This document shows positions 8,880-18,499 of a DNA stretch of 64,000 nt, in pieces (position 1 is the stretch's first letter; each line of letters starts with the position of its first letter). The DNA is from Caballeronia sp. BR00000012568055 (lineage in GTDB: Bacteria > Pseudomonadota > Gammaproteobacteria > Burkholderiales > Burkholderiaceae): the NCBI RefSeq assembly GCF_029439455.1, contig NZ_JAQFVG010000324.1:75852-139851 (forward strand), written 5' to 3'. The notes beneath the pieces were generated by a model that did no database searches, was not told the origin of the DNA, and saw only the letters and a program-made list of their open reading frames with translations. The translations under genes were made by a program, and so were the position numbers.

Positions 8880-9917
8880 ATGCAACGCAGAACGTTCATC
8901 GCGAGCGGCGCCGTGCTCGCGGGTGGGGCACTCACAGGCGCGCCGTTCGCCTTCGCGCAGGCCAAGCTCGAACAGACCAAAGTGGCCATCGCCGTCGGCG
9001 GCAAGAACCTGTTCTATTACCTGCCGCTCACCATTGCCGAGCGCCGCAATTACTTCAAGGACGAAGGCCTCGAAATCGAAATCAGCGATTTCGCGGGCGG
9101 TGCGAAGGCGTTGCAGGCGGCTGTCGGCGGCAGCGCGGGTGTTGTTTCGGGCGCGTTCGAACACACGCTGTTGCTTCAGGCCAAGAACCAGTATTTCCGC
9201 GAATTCGTGCTGCAAGGACGTGCACCGCAGATCGTGCTCGCCGTATCGAAGAAGGCGATGCCGAACCTCAAGTCCATCGCGGATTTGAAAGGCAAGAAGA
9301 TCGGCGTGACCGCGCCGGGTTCGTCCACGTCGATCATGGCTTCTTACGCGTTGGCGAAAGCCGGCATCAAGCCGACCGATGTGTCGTTCATCGGCGTGGG
9401 CGCGGGAGCGGGGGCGATTGCGGCGCTCGAATCCGGTCAGATCGATGCCATCGCCAATCTCGATCCGGTCATGACCAAGCTCGACCGCGCGGGCGATATC
9501 CGCATCGTGTCGGACACGCGCACGCTTGCCGATACGAGAACGGTGTTCGGCGGCAATATGCCGGCGGGCTGCCTGTATGCGTCGCAGAGTTTCATCACGA
9601 AGAATCCGAACACGACGCAGGCGCTGACCAATGCGATGGTGCGTGCGCTCAAATGGTTGCAATCGGCGTCCGGCAAGGAACTGATCGCGACCGTGCCGGA
9701 AGGCTATTTGCTCGGCGACCGCGCGTTGTATCTCGACTCGTGGCAGCACGTGAAGGAAGCCATGTCGCCCGATGGCCTGATGCCCGAAGACGGCCCGGCG
9801 ACATCGCTCAAAACGCTTCAGGCGTTCGATGAAACGCTGAAGGGCAAGACCATCGACTTGTCGAAAACGTGGACCAACGACTTCGTGAAGAAGGCGCTGG
9901 CCAACGTCAAGGCCTAA
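8880..9917 (+). CDS. NitT/TauT-type ABC transporter substrate-binding protein
   Basis: A 345-residue periplasmic binding protein. It begins QRRTFIASGAVLAGGALTG and cleavage is likely after AFAQA (about residue 28). The twin arginine allows either Tat or Sec export. The mature protein opens with KVAIAVGGKNLFYYLPLTIA and contains FKDEGLEIEI, LKGKKIGVTAPGS and ALESGQIDAI, all typical of the NMT1/SsuA-like family that binds small organic anions or precursors. It follows the CoA-transferase by 41 bases with RBS AAGGAG and precedes the ATPase by 3 bases, so it belongs to this import operon. Ligand unknown. Confidence 0.9.
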   Translation: MQRRTFIASGAVLAGGALTGAPFAFAQAKLEQTKVAIAVGGKNLFYYLPLTIAERRNYFKDEGLEIEISDFAGGAKALQAAVGGSAGVVSGAFEHTLLLQAKNQYFREFVLQGRAPQIVLAVSKKAMPNLKSIADLKGKKIGVTAPGSSTSIMASYALAKAGIKPTDVSFIGVGAGAGAIAALESGQIDAIANLDPVMTKLDRAGDIRIVSDTRTLADTRTVFGGNMPAGCLYASQSFITKNPNTTQALTNAMVRALKWLQSASGKELIATVPEGYLLGDRALYLDSWQHVKEAMSPDGLMPEDGPATSLKTLQAFDETLKGKTIDLSKTWTNDFVKKALANVKA

Positions 9918-9920
9918 GCG

Positions 9921-10754
9921 ATGAACGCCTCGTCAGCTTCGGCGCTTGCGCTGGAGAACGTGACCTGCACGTTCGCATCGCGCGAGCGCGGGCAGGCGCG
10001 ATACACCGCCGTGCGCGATACCACGCTGTCCATCGCGGCGGGCGAGTTCGTGTCCGTGGTCGGGCCGACGGGTTGTGGCAAGTCCACACTGCTGAATGTA
10101 TCGGCGGGGCTGTTGCAGCCTTCGTTGGGCACGGTGAGCGTGTTCGGCGACAAGCTCAAAGGCATCAACAAGCGCGCCGGTTACATGTTTCAGGCCGATG
10201 GCCTGATGCCCTGGCGCAGCGCGCTCGACAACGTCACGGCCGGTCTCGCCTTCCACGGCGTCCCGAAAGCCGAAGCCGATGCGCGCGGCGAAGAATGGCT
10301 CAAGCGCGTGGGCCTTGGCGGCTTCGGCGATCGATATCCGCATCAGTTGTCGGGCGGCATGCGCAAGCGCGTCGCGATGGCGCAGACGCTGATTCTCGAT
10401 CCCGACATCATCCTGATGGACGAGCCGTTTTCCGCGCTCGATATCCAGACGCGTCAGTTGATGGAAAACGAGCTGCTCGATTTATGGGCGGCGAAGCGCA
10501 AAGCCGTGCTCTTCATCACGCACGATCTGGACGAGGCCATTTCGATGTCCGATCGCGTGGTGGTGCTGTCGGCGGGGCCGGGCACGCATCCGATCGGCGA
10601 ATTCGTGATCGACCTCCCGCGCCCGCGCGATGTCGCCGAGATTCGCTCGCATCCGCGTTTCGTCGAACTGCATGCGCAAATCTGGGGCGTGCTGCGTGAG
10701 GAAGTGCTGAAGGGTTATCAGCAGCAATTGAGGCGACAGGATCATGTGGAATAA
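9921..10754 (+). CDS. ABC transporter ATPase (NitT/TauT type)
   Basis: A 277-residue nucleotide-binding subunit. Walker A is GPTGCGKST (residues 50-58), the signature is LSGGMRKR, Walker B is IILMDEPFSALD and the switch histidine is in FITHDLDEA. These match SsuB/TauB-like ATPases that power the adjoining permease. It starts three bases after the binding-protein gene and overlaps the permease gene by 11 bases, so translation is coupled. Complete, with no missing motif. Confidence 0.94.
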   Translation: MNASSASALALENVTCTFASRERGQARYTAVRDTTLSIAAGEFVSVVGPTGCGKSTLLNVSAGLLQPSLGTVSVFGDKLKGINKRAGYMFQADGLMPWRSALDNVTAGLAFHGVPKAEADARGEEWLKRVGLGGFGDRYPHQLSGGMRKRVAMAQTLILDPDIILMDEPFSALDIQTRQLMENELLDLWAAKRKAVLFITHDLDEAISMSDRVVVLSAGPGTHPIGEFVIDLPRPRDVAEIRSHPRFVELHAQIWGVLREEVLKGYQQQLRRQDHVE

Positions 10755-11568
10755 GCTGCGCCCGACACGCGCGAATCTGGCCGTCTGGCAGGGCGCGCTG
10801 CTTGTCGGGTGTTTCGTGCTCTGGTACGTGCTGACCAGTCCCACGCTGCTCCCGCCGTTCTATTTCGACGATGCCAACAAGGCCGCGTTCTTCTTCGGCG
10901 AGCCGCAGAAGGTGCTGGTGCGTATCTGGGAATGGTTCACGGGCGGCGAGATTTACATTCACCTGTGGGTCACGCTGATCGAAACCGTGCTGGCTTTTGT
11001 GATCGGCACGGTATCGGGGCTGGGCGTCGGCTTGTGGCTCGCGCTCGCGCCGATGACCAGCGCCATTCTCGATCCCTACATCAAAGCCGCCAACTCGATG
11101 CCCCGCGTCATTCTCGCGCCGATCTTCGCCGTCTGGTTCGGCCTGGGCATCTGGTCGAAAGTCGCGCTTGGCGTGACGCTGGTGTTCTTTATCGTGTTCT
11201 TCAACGTCTATCAGGGCGTGAAGGAAGTGAGCCCGGTGGTGCTGGCCAACGCGCGCATGCTCGGGGCGAATCGCAAGCAACTGTTGCGCTATGTTTATTT
11301 GCCGAGTGCGACGAGTTGGGTGTTTTCGAGCCTGCATACATCGGTTGGGCTGGCGTTCGTCGGCTCGGTGGTCGGCGAATATCTCGGTTCAGCGCGCGGC
11401 GTCGGTTATCTGATCCTTCAAGCCGAAGGCACTTTCGATATCAACACCGTGTTCGCCGGCATTCTCGTGCTGACGGCGTTCGCGCTGGTGCTCGACGGGC
11501 TCGTCGCGCTGGCGGAGCGGCGGCTGATGAAATGGCAGCCGAAAAGTGGTGGAACCGAGAAGTTGTAA
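10744..11568 (+). CDS. ABC transporter permease (NitT/TauT type)
   Basis: A 274-residue inner-membrane permease with about six hydrophobic segments: residues 15-35, 80-100, 115-140 (MPRVILAPIFAVWFGLG), 140-158, 205-225 and 235-258. The EAA-type loop is around ANARMLGANRKQLLRYVYLPSA (about 166-187). It forms the channel of the importer with the overlapping ATPase. The next gene is 197 bases away, so the operon probably ends here, though no clear terminator hairpin is visible. Confidence 0.93.
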   Translation: MWNKLRPTRANLAVWQGALLVGCFVLWYVLTSPTLLPPFYFDDANKAAFFFGEPQKVLVRIWEWFTGGEIYIHLWVTLIETVLAFVIGTVSGLGVGLWLALAPMTSAILDPYIKAANSMPRVILAPIFAVWFGLGIWSKVALGVTLVFFIVFFNVYQGVKEVSPVVLANARMLGANRKQLLRYVYLPSATSWVFSSLHTSVGLAFVGSVVGEYLGSARGVGYLILQAEGTFDINTVFAGILVLTAFALVLDGLVALAERRLMKWQPKSGGTEKL

Positions 11569-11765
11569 GGCGTACAAGCGCCCGGCTGGAAAAATCTCGT
11601 CGTGCGCCACAAAAGGTGTTACCTAGGTTCACACAATTCAGGTATGTTTTCACGCGCGTCGCGGCATCCTTTTGCCGTCATGCATTCGCGCAGTCAACGC
11701 CCGACAAAGCGTTGACCTTCATTTCATGAGTCAAGTGTTTCGCACACGATCCCACGAGAACAGGG

Positions 11766-12704
11766 ATGAAACTCCATCACGACGGCGCCGTTGCAGTGGC
11801 GCTGCCACAGCCGATCGGTGACAGCCTTATCGCGCTCGTCCTCGTCGAAAATCTCGTTCGCAACGGCTACGAGCCGGTCGTGTTCGGATGGGTCGCGGAG
11901 CAACTCGCGGACTGGTTTCCGCGTATCACCGTCGGGCGCGCGCACGAATATCAAGCCGCGTTCGATACCGTGATCGAAGTGCGTCCGACCAACTACGCAT
12001 CCTCGCTCAGCCGTTCCGGCAGCACGCTTCGTCTCGATGCACTGCCGGAGTACGGCGGCACCAAGCATATGATCGACCGGATCGTGGATATCGCCGTGAA
12101 TGTGCTGCATCTGAACGACGTGACGCGTTCCAACGGCATGGTCGTGCCGGCTGGCGTGGCGCGCGGGCGCGTGGCGAATCGCGTGGTGATTCATCCGACC
12201 GGCAGCCATCCCGAGAAGATGTGGGGGAGCGCGAAGTTTCTTGCGCTGTCGCGCGTGCTGACGCGCCGGGAAATGCAGCCGAGCTTTCTGGTTTCACCCG
12301 ATGAACTCGCCGACTGGCGCGATATCGCCACGCATCGCTATGAAATCAACGCGCTCTCGCGCCTGAGCGATGTCGCGACGTGGATCGCGGAATCGGCATG
12401 GTTTATTGGCAATGATTCGGGGCTGGGGCATCTGGCGTCGTCGATCGGCGTGCCGACCTTGACCTTGTTCATGCGGCGCGGGCTGGCGCGCTCGTGGCGT
12501 CCCGGTTGGGGACCGGGCGCGGTCGCTTTGCCGCCTGCGGTGCTGCCGTTCGGCGGTTTGCGTGAGCGTTTGTGGAAGCGCCTGCTGACGGTGCGGCGCG
12601 TGTCGGCGGCGTTTCACAGTTTGCGGGATGCACATTTGCGACCCGAGCATAATCACGCATCGGGCCACGCTGCCATGCTGCCCGAAGCGCGTTCGGGCCG
12701 CTAA
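11766..12704 (+). CDS. Glycosyltransferase family 9 (heptosyltransferase-like)
   Basis: A 312-residue protein of the ADP-heptose:LPS heptosyltransferase superfamily. The N-terminus AVALPQPIGDSLIALVLVENL has the GT9 pattern PxxxGD. The C-terminal half has VIHPTGSHPEKMWG and the donor-site block WFIGNDSGLGHLASSIGVPTLTLF. It probably adds a sugar to an outer-membrane or capsular glycan, but the acceptor is unknown. The last 50 residues are basic and poorly conserved in type. It stands alone between the ABC operon and the convergent oxidoreductase pseudogene. Confidence 0.85.
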   Translation: MKLHHDGAVAVALPQPIGDSLIALVLVENLVRNGYEPVVFGWVAEQLADWFPRITVGRAHEYQAAFDTVIEVRPTNYASSLSRSGSTLRLDALPEYGGTKHMIDRIVDIAVNVLHLNDVTRSNGMVVPAGVARGRVANRVVIHPTGSHPEKMWGSAKFLALSRVLTRREMQPSFLVSPDELADWRDIATHRYEINALSRLSDVATWIAESAWFIGNDSGLGHLASSIGVPTLTLFMRRGLARSWRPGWGPGAVALPPAVLPFGGLRERLWKRLLTVRRVSAAFHSLRDAHLRPEHNHASGHAAMLPEARSGR

Positions 12705-12710
12705 TTATCC

Positions 12711-13685
12711 TCACATCTCAATCACGATTTTCCCCGTCACCCTACGATTCATCATGTCGTCGAGCGCCTGCGCCGTGTCTTCCAGCGCATAACGTTTTGT
12801 GACGACGGGGCGCAGCGTACCAGCATCGATCCATTCGAGCATGGTTGCGAATTCCTGATCGGCGAGCGCATGTTCGCGCCGCACATGATCGCCCCAGAAC
12901 ACGCCGACCACACTCGCGCCTTTCAGCAGAGCAAGATTGAGCGGCAGCTTCGGAATCTCGCCGTTCGCAAAACCCACGACGAGATAGCGCCCGCGCCAGC
13001 CGATACTTCGAAACGCCGGTTCCGCATACGCACCGCCGACTGGATCGAAGATCACGTCCGGACCCTGACCGCCTGTCAGCGCCTTGATGCGCTCGCGCAA
13101 ATCCTCTTTCGTATAGTCGATGCCGGCATCCGCGCCATGTTCGCGACAGAACGCCAGCTTCTCCTCGCTCGATGCCGCCGCGATCACCCGCGCACCGATG
13201 ATCTTGCCGATCTGAATCGCCGCCAGCCCGACACCGCCCGCCGCACCCAGCACCAGCAGCGTCTCGCCGGCTTTCAACTGACCGCGATCGACCAGCGCGT
13301 GATACGACGTGCCGTACGCAAGCGGAAAGGCGGCGGCATCGACGAAATTCACGGCGTCGGGCAGCGCGATGCACGCCCCCTCGTTCGCGCACGCCTACTC
13401 CGCGAACGCGCCTTGCGCGGTATAAGCGGCCACGCGCATGCCGGGGCGAAAGCGCGTCACGCCCGCGCCGACTTCCCGCACGATGCCCGCGAACTCCGCG
13501 CCCGGCGTGAACGGCAGCGGCGGCTTGAATTGGTACTTGTTCTGAATGATCAGCACGTCGGGAAAATTGACACTCGCCGCCTTCACATCGATCACGACTT
13601 CGCCGGCTTCGGGATGCAGGTCGGGCAGGGTTTCGAGCGCGAGTGAATCGGGTAATCCGTGCTGGTTGCATCGTACGGCGCGCAT
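12711..13685 (-). pseudogene. NADPH:quinone oxidoreductase with in-frame amber stop
   Basis: Two open segments in the same frame, 13685-13398 and 13394-12711, encode one 323-residue MDR-family oxidoreductase interrupted at codon 97 by TAG (13395-13397). Upstream it reads MRAVRCNQHGLPDSLALE and then AYTAQGAFAE; downstream it resumes ACANEGACIALPD with no gap. The dinucleotide-binding motif VLGAAGGVGLAAIQIGK and the C-terminus NRRVTGKIVIEM are intact. Tyrosine (TAC) is the likely ancestral codon, a single C-to-G change. Either it is a recent nonsense mutation or a sequencing error. A GTG at 13352 might restart the C-terminal part, but that part lacks the catalytic domain. Confidence 0.9.
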
Positions 13686-13767
13686 GGTTTCTCCTTGATG
13701 GACTGGCCTCAGTGTAGCGAGCCTTGCAGTCGTTCGCGTGCCATGTTTCCTCGGTTACAATCGCCGG

Positions 13768-14526
13768 ATGCGAATCCTACTCAGCAATGACGACGGCTAT
13801 CTGGCGCGCGGCATCAATGTGCTGCACGACGCCTTGCAGCCGATCGGCGAAGTGACGGTGATGGCGCCCGAGCAGAACTGCAGCGGCTCGTCCAACTCGC
13901 TCACGCTGTCGCGGCCTCTGAACATTCATCAGGCGGCCAACGGTTTCAATTTCGTCAACGGCACGCCCACCGACTCGGTGCATATCGCGCTGACGGGCAT
14001 GCTGGAGCACAAGCCGGACATCGTCGTGTCGGGCATCAACAACGGGCAGAACGTCGGCGAAGACACGCTGTATTCCGGCACGGTCGCCGCCGCCACGGAA
14101 GGCTTTATGTTCGGCATTCCGGCTATCGCGTTTTCGCTGGTCGGGCGCGACTGGCTTTATCTCGACGATGCCGCTCGCGTCGCCGCGGAAATCGTCGCGC
14201 ATTTTCTCGATCATCCGATGCCCGGCCATCCGTTGCTCAACGTGAACATTCCGAGCCTGCCTTACGACCAGTTGCGCGAATGGAAAGTCACGCGGCTGGG
14301 CAAGCGCCATCCGTCGCAGCCGGTGATTCGCCAGAGCGATCCGCGCGGCAACCCGATCTACTGGATCGGTCCGTCCGGCGATGCGCTCGACGCCAGCGAA
14401 GGCACCGACTTCCACGCGGTGGCGAACGGCTTCGTCTCGATTACACCGCTGCAACTCGATCTCACACATAACGCGCTGATGGCCGAAACCCGCGAATGGG
14501 CGAACGCCGGGAGCCGCCGCTCATGA
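13768..14526 (+). CDS. surE: 5'/3'-nucleotidase SurE
   Basis: A 252-residue metal-dependent phosphatase acting on nucleoside monophosphates and short polyphosphate, important in stationary phase. The start [11 protein letters not shown] has the metal-binding DD, and [22 protein letters not shown] is the family's core. The frame is open 10 codons further up, but [10 protein letters not shown] is the standard start. It overlaps pcm by four bases (ATGA), so translation is coupled. It heads the surE-pcm-nlpD-rpoS stationary-phase cluster. Confidence 0.97.
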   Translation: MRILLSNDDGYLARGINVLHDALQPIGEVTVMAPEQNCSGSSNSLTLSRPLNIHQAANGFNFVNGTPTDSVHIALTGMLEHKPDIVVSGINNGQNVGEDTLYSGTVAAATEGFMFGIPAIAFSLVGRDWLYLDDAARVAAEIVAHFLDHPMPGHPLLNVNIPSLPYDQLREWKVTRLGKRHPSQPVIRQSDPRGNPIYWIGPSGDALDASEGTDFHAVANGFVSITPLQLDLTHNALMAETREWANAGSRRS

Positions 14527-15500
14527 CCGACGAGCGCGCCAAGCGCTTCCCGCTGGCGCTCGCCGATCTCGTGCGCGAGCCACGCAAGCCGGGCAGTCGC
14601 GCGGATGCTTCGCGCGGCAAAGGCGCGGCGTCGACGGTTGTGACAGGAACTGCGTCGAAAGTCGTCGCCAAGCCGGCGACTGTGCCTGCGAAACCGGTTC
14701 CGGGCACGGCGGCGCGGACTGCGAACGCGGCGCATACGCCGCATCCGCGACCGAACGCGTTGCGCACCGCGCCGCGCGCACCCGAACGCGATTTGAACGC
14801 GGCCAGCGTTGCAACGAAGAAAGGCGCACCGAACGTCGCGCTCAATACCAATCAGACGCTGACCTCGGAACGGGTCCGCGAGCGCATGGTCGAACGGCTG
14901 CGCACCAACGGCGTCACCGACCCGCGCGTGCTGAACGCCATGTCGGTGGTGCCGCGCCATATGTTCGTCGATCCGGGTCTGGCCGCGCAGGCGTACGAAG
15001 ATGCCGCGTTGCCGATCGGTCATCACCAGACCATCTCGAAGCCGTCGGTGGTGGCGCGCATGATCGAACTGGTCGCGGCCGGCCGCAAGCTCGACAAGGT
15101 GCTGGAAATCGGCACGGGCTGCGGCTATCAGGCGGCGGTGCTGTCGCAGGTGGCGGGTGAGGTGTATTCCATCGAGCGCGTTCGGCCGTTGTCCGAACGC
15201 GCCAAGCTCAATCTTCGGCCGCTGCGCGTGCCGAATATCCGGCTGCATTACGGCGACGGGCGGCTCGGTCTGCCCGCCGCCGCGCCATTCGATGCCATCG
15301 TGATCGCGTGCGCGGGCCTCGACGTGCCGCAGGACTTGCTGGATCAACTGGCGGTGGGCGGAAAGCTTGTCGCGCCGGTCGGTTCGCAGACCGCGCAGTC
15401 GCAGGTGCTCACGCTTGTTACACGCGTATCGGCATCGCAGTGGCGGGAAGAGCAGTTGGATCGCGTATTCTTTGTACCTTTGAAATCCGGAGTGATTTGA
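14523..15500 (+). CDS. pcm: Protein-L-isoaspartate O-methyltransferase with N-terminal extension
   Basis: A 325-residue enzyme that repairs isoaspartyl damage using SAM. The catalytic domain begins near residue 115 ([12 protein letters not shown]) and shows [18 protein letters not shown] and SAM motif [10 protein letters not shown] (193-201). Before it lie about 110 residues that are rich in Ala, Pro, Thr and Arg, with no recognisable fold. E. coli Pcm is only 208 residues. Such extensions occur in Burkholderia orthologues but their use is unknown. The start overlaps the surE stop codon (ATGA), which supports translation from the long form. Confidence 0.93.
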   Translation: MTDERAKRFPLALADLVREPRKPGSRADASRGKGAASTVVTGTASKVVAKPATVPAKPVPGTAARTANAAHTPHPRPNALRTAPRAPERDLNAASVATKKGAPNVALNTNQTLTSERVRERMVERLRTNGVTDPRVLNAMSVVPRHMFVDPGLAAQAYEDAALPIGHHQTISKPSVVARMIELVAAGRKLDKVLEIGTGCGYQAAVLSQVAGEVYSIERVRPLSERAKLNLRPLRVPNIRLHYGDGRLGLPAAAPFDAIVIACAGLDVPQDLLDQLAVGGKLVAPVGSQTAQSQVLTLVTRVSASQWREEQLDRVFFVPLKSGVI

Positions 15501-15505
15501 CACCG

Positions 15506-16492
15506 ATGAGTATCTTGCGTGCTTTCCAGGAGAGCCGTGCCGACGCGCGCCTGACCGACCGCCTGACGGCTGCGCAACGCGGCGTGTGCGTGCTTGCGCT
15601 GACTGCCCTGGCAGCCTGTTCCACGCGCATGGACATGGCGCCGGTCGTCGACAAGACGGGCGCGCCGATCAGCACGACCGCCACCCAGACGCCCGATAAC
15701 GGCCCGCCGCCGCCGGGTTATGTCCGCGTGAAACCGGGCGACACCCTATATCGGATCGCACTGGAAAACGGTCAGAATTATCACGATATCGCCGCGTGGA
15801 ACAACCTGACCAATCCGAACGCGATCGAAGTCGGCCAGCTGATGCGCGTGGTGCCGCCGGGCGCGAATGTCGCCGCGACCACGCCGGGTGTGGCTACGGC
15901 GCCGATCGTCGGTGGCGGCGTGCAGGCGCAGCCGCTGAACGGCGCGAACAACGGCTATGCGCAACCGGGCGTGACGACGGGCGCAACGGGTCAGCCGCCG
16001 TACTACGGTCCGAATTCGGGCATGGGCGCCGCGCCTGGTGCGGCAGCGGCGGGTGCGGCACTGGGCGGAGCGGGTGCAGCGCCGAACCTGCCGGCGACGC
16101 CCGGCGCGGATAACGGCGCGGCGGCTCAGCCGGCGTTTATCTGGCCGGCGCGCGGTCCGATTCTCGGCACGTTCGACGACAACAAGAACAAGGGTTTGAA
16201 CATTGGCGGCGCGGCGGGAGATGCAGTCATTGCGTCGGCGGATGGACGCGTGGTTTACTCCGGAAACGGGCTGCGCGGCTATGGCAATCTCATTATCATC
16301 AAGCACGACGCAACTTTTCTCACGGCGTACGCACATAACCGCGCTTTGATGGTAAAAGAGGGAGACGCGGTGACCAAGGGGCAGAAAATCGCTGAGATGG
16401 GCAACAGCGATTCAGACCGTGTGATGTTGCATTTCGAAGTTCGCCGGCAGGGAAAACCTGTTGACCCACTGAAGTATTTGCCGCCGCAATAA
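15506..16492 (+). CDS. nlpD: NlpD-like murein hydrolase activator lipoprotein
   Basis: A 328-residue envelope lipoprotein. The lipobox LAAC puts the lipidated cysteine at 38. A LysM domain (72-115, [11 protein letters not shown]) binds peptidoglycan, an Ala/Gly/Gln-rich linker follows, and a LytM (M23) fold occupies about 225-325. The LytM metal ligands are degenerate: GLNIGG replaces the HxGxD type start and MLHFEVR keeps only one histidine. Degenerate LytM proteins such as E. coli NlpD activate amidases for cell separation rather than cut murein. It starts 5 bases after pcm and sits 11 bases before rpoS; in E. coli the main rpoS promoter lies inside nlpD. Confidence 0.93.
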   Translation: MSILRAFQESRADARLTDRLTAAQRGVCVLALTALAACSTRMDMAPVVDKTGAPISTTATQTPDNGPPPPGYVRVKPGDTLYRIALENGQNYHDIAAWNNLTNPNAIEVGQLMRVVPPGANVAATTPGVATAPIVGGGVQAQPLNGANNGYAQPGVTTGATGQPPYYGPNSGMGAAPGAAAAGAALGGAGAAPNLPATPGADNGAAAQPAFIWPARGPILGTFDDNKNKGLNIGGAAGDAVIASADGRVVYSGNGLRGYGNLIIIKHDATFLTAYAHNRALMVKEGDAVTKGQKIAEMGNSDSDRVMLHFEVRRQGKPVDPLKYLPPQ

Positions 16493-16503
16493 AGCGAGCC
16501 ATC

Positions 16504-17601
16504 ATGCCGAAAACGAAGCGCCGCCTGCCGCAAGCCGAGACTGAGACGATCAGCCGACCTTTGCAAGTGTCGGCGGAAGAGGGCGCTTCGACCCGCGATG
16601 AAGACGCGGAAAATATCGATGTCGATGTCGATTCCGACGAAGAAGGTAATAGTCGCGGCAAAAGCGGCGAAGAATCGAGCGAGACCGCAAACGATTCCCC
16701 CCCGGATGCGGATGATTTCCGCTCAATGTTGCAGGCTGAGCTCACTGCCGACACCATTCAGCATTATTTGAATCGAATCAGCGTAAAACCGCTGCTCACC
16801 GTTGAGGAAGAGCAGCGTTATTCGCGTCTGGCCAAGGCGGGCGAGTTCGAAGCGCGGCAGGTGATGATCGAGCGCAATCTGCGACTCGTCGTCAGCATTG
16901 CCAAGGGTTATCTGAATCGCGGTGTGCCGCTGCTCGATCTGATCGAGGAAGGCAATCTCGGTCTGATGCACGCCATCGAAAAATTCGATCCGACGCGCGG
17001 CTTCCGTTTCTCGACTTACGCCACCTGGTGGATTCGGCAAAGCATCGAGCGCGCGATCATGAATCAGGCGCGCACGGTGCGACTGCCAGTGCACGTGATC
17101 CGCGAACTGAATCAGGTGTTGCGCGCCAAGCGCCATCTGGAAAAAAATTCCGCCAATTCGAACGATGCCGTCGCGCCCGAGCGGCGCGATGCGAGCATCG
17201 ACGATATCGCTTATCTCACCGGCAAGACGCCCGAGGAAGTCACCGATATCCTCGCGCTCAACGAACACACGGCTTCACTCGACGCGCCGCTCGATCTCGA
17301 TCCGGGCAGCAGCCTGCTCGACTTGTTGTCGGACGACCAAAGCCAGTCGCCGGACGCGGAAGTGCAGCATCGCGAACTGGAATCGCTGACGCGGCTGTGG
17401 CTGTCGCGTTTATCGGATAAGCATCGGCATGTAATCGAACGGCGCTTCGGGCTGAACCATATCGAACCCGCCACGCTCGAAGAACTTGCCGATGAAATGG
17501 GCCTCACGCGCGAGCGTGTGCGCCAGATTCAGCAGGAAGCGCTGGTACGGCTCAAGCGCTTTTTCGCCTCCAATGGCGTTCGCAAGGACGCCGTGCTTTG
17601 A
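16504..17601 (+). CDS. rpoS: RNA polymerase sigma factor RpoS (sigma-38)
   Basis: A 365-residue sigma-70 family member controlling stationary-phase and general stress genes. Region 1.2 starts near 78 ([13 protein letters not shown]), region 2 has [13 protein letters not shown] and [18 protein letters not shown] then [11 protein letters not shown] (-10 binding), and region 4 ends with [14 protein letters not shown] (-35 helix-turn-helix). The first 75 residues are an acidic, Ser-rich stretch longer than in E. coli RpoS (330 residues). Position behind nlpD is the classic context. The RBS is modest (AGCGAG). Confidence 0.97.
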   Translation: MPKTKRRLPQAETETISRPLQVSAEEGASTRDEDAENIDVDVDSDEEGNSRGKSGEESSETANDSPPDADDFRSMLQAELTADTIQHYLNRISVKPLLTVEEEQRYSRLAKAGEFEARQVMIERNLRLVVSIAKGYLNRGVPLLDLIEEGNLGLMHAIEKFDPTRGFRFSTYATWWIRQSIERAIMNQARTVRLPVHVIRELNQVLRAKRHLEKNSANSNDAVAPERRDASIDDIAYLTGKTPEEVTDILALNEHTASLDAPLDLDPGSSLLDLLSDDQSQSPDAEVQHRELESLTRLWLSRLSDKHRHVIERRFGLNHIEPATLEELADEMGLTRERVRQIQQEALVRLKRFFASNGVRKDAVL

Positions 17602-17652
17602 CTCTCGTTTAGTAAAAACGGCGCTCGCGAGGGCGTCGCGCATCCGCATTCC

Positions 17653-18429
17653 ATGACACCCATTCTCGTATTCGATATCGAGACCATTCCCGATGTCGAC
17701 GGTATTCGCCGTCTCGAAGATTTGCCCGACGATCTCTCCGATCGCGAAGTCGCTGAACACGCGTTCGAAGCGCGTCGTGAGCGCGTCGGCAATGATTTTC
17801 TGCCGCATCATCTGCAACGCGTCGCGGCGATCTCCTGCGTGTTCCGCGATAACACCGGCTTTCGCGTGCGCTCCCTCGGCGCGCCAGGCGATGGCGAGGC
17901 GGCGCTGATCCAGTCGTTTTATCGCGTGATCGAAAAGTACACGCCGCAGCTGGTGTCGTGGAATGGCGGCGGATTCGATCTGCCCGTGCTCCATTACCGG
18001 GCGCTGGTGAACGCGATTGCCGCGCCGCGATACTGGGACCTCGGCCAGGACGATCGCGATTTCAAATACAACAATTACATCAGCCGTTATCACATGCGGC
18101 ATATCGATCTGATGGACGTGCTCGCGATGTATCAGGCGCGCGCCAATGCGCCGCTCGATGCGCTCGCGAAACTTTGTGGTTTTCCCGGCAAGCTCGGCAT
18201 GGATGGCGGCAAGGTGTGGGACGCTTACTGCGACGGGCAACTCGAAGAAATCCGCAACTATTGCGAGACCGACGTCGTCAATACGTATCTGATGTATTGC
18301 CGGTTCCAGATGATGCGCGGCGGTTTCACGCCGGACGAATACGAGGACGAAATCAACTTCGTCAAGAACGCCCTGGCGCAGGAAGCCTCGCCGCACTGGC
18401 AGGAATATCTGGCGGCGTTCGGCAAGTGA
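17653..18429 (+). CDS. Predicted 3'-5' exonuclease (DEDD family, PolB-like)
   Basis: A 258-residue nuclease of the PolB-like 3'-5' exonuclease family. It has ExoI VFDIETIP with Asp8 and Glu10, ExoII in [13 protein letters not shown] and ExoIII in [14 protein letters not shown], the acidic residues that bind two metals. No polymerase domain is present. It probably trims DNA or RNA ends; the substrate is unknown. It begins 51 bases after rpoS and ends 70 bases before the chosen rlmD start, so it could be co-transcribed with rlmD. Confidence 0.9.
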   Translation: MTPILVFDIETIPDVDGIRRLEDLPDDLSDREVAEHAFEARRERVGNDFLPHHLQRVAAISCVFRDNTGFRVRSLGAPGDGEAALIQSFYRVIEKYTPQLVSWNGGGFDLPVLHYRALVNAIAAPRYWDLGQDDRDFKYNNYISRYHMRHIDLMDVLAMYQARANAPLDALAKLCGFPGKLGMDGGKVWDAYCDGQLEEIRNYCETDVVNTYLMYCRFQMMRGGFTPDEYEDEINFVKNALAQEASPHWQEYLAAFGK

Positions 18430-18499
18430 GCGCGTGACGTTCGTCTACAATCTCGCCTTCGCCCCACGCTCATCTTTAAAAAGTACAGGAAGTACGCAG

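Noticed and set aside
13352..13352. Internal GTG restart of the oxidoreductase after the amber codon
   Set aside because: No ribosome binding site is visible and the product would lack the N-terminal substrate domain; the broken-gene reading is simpler.
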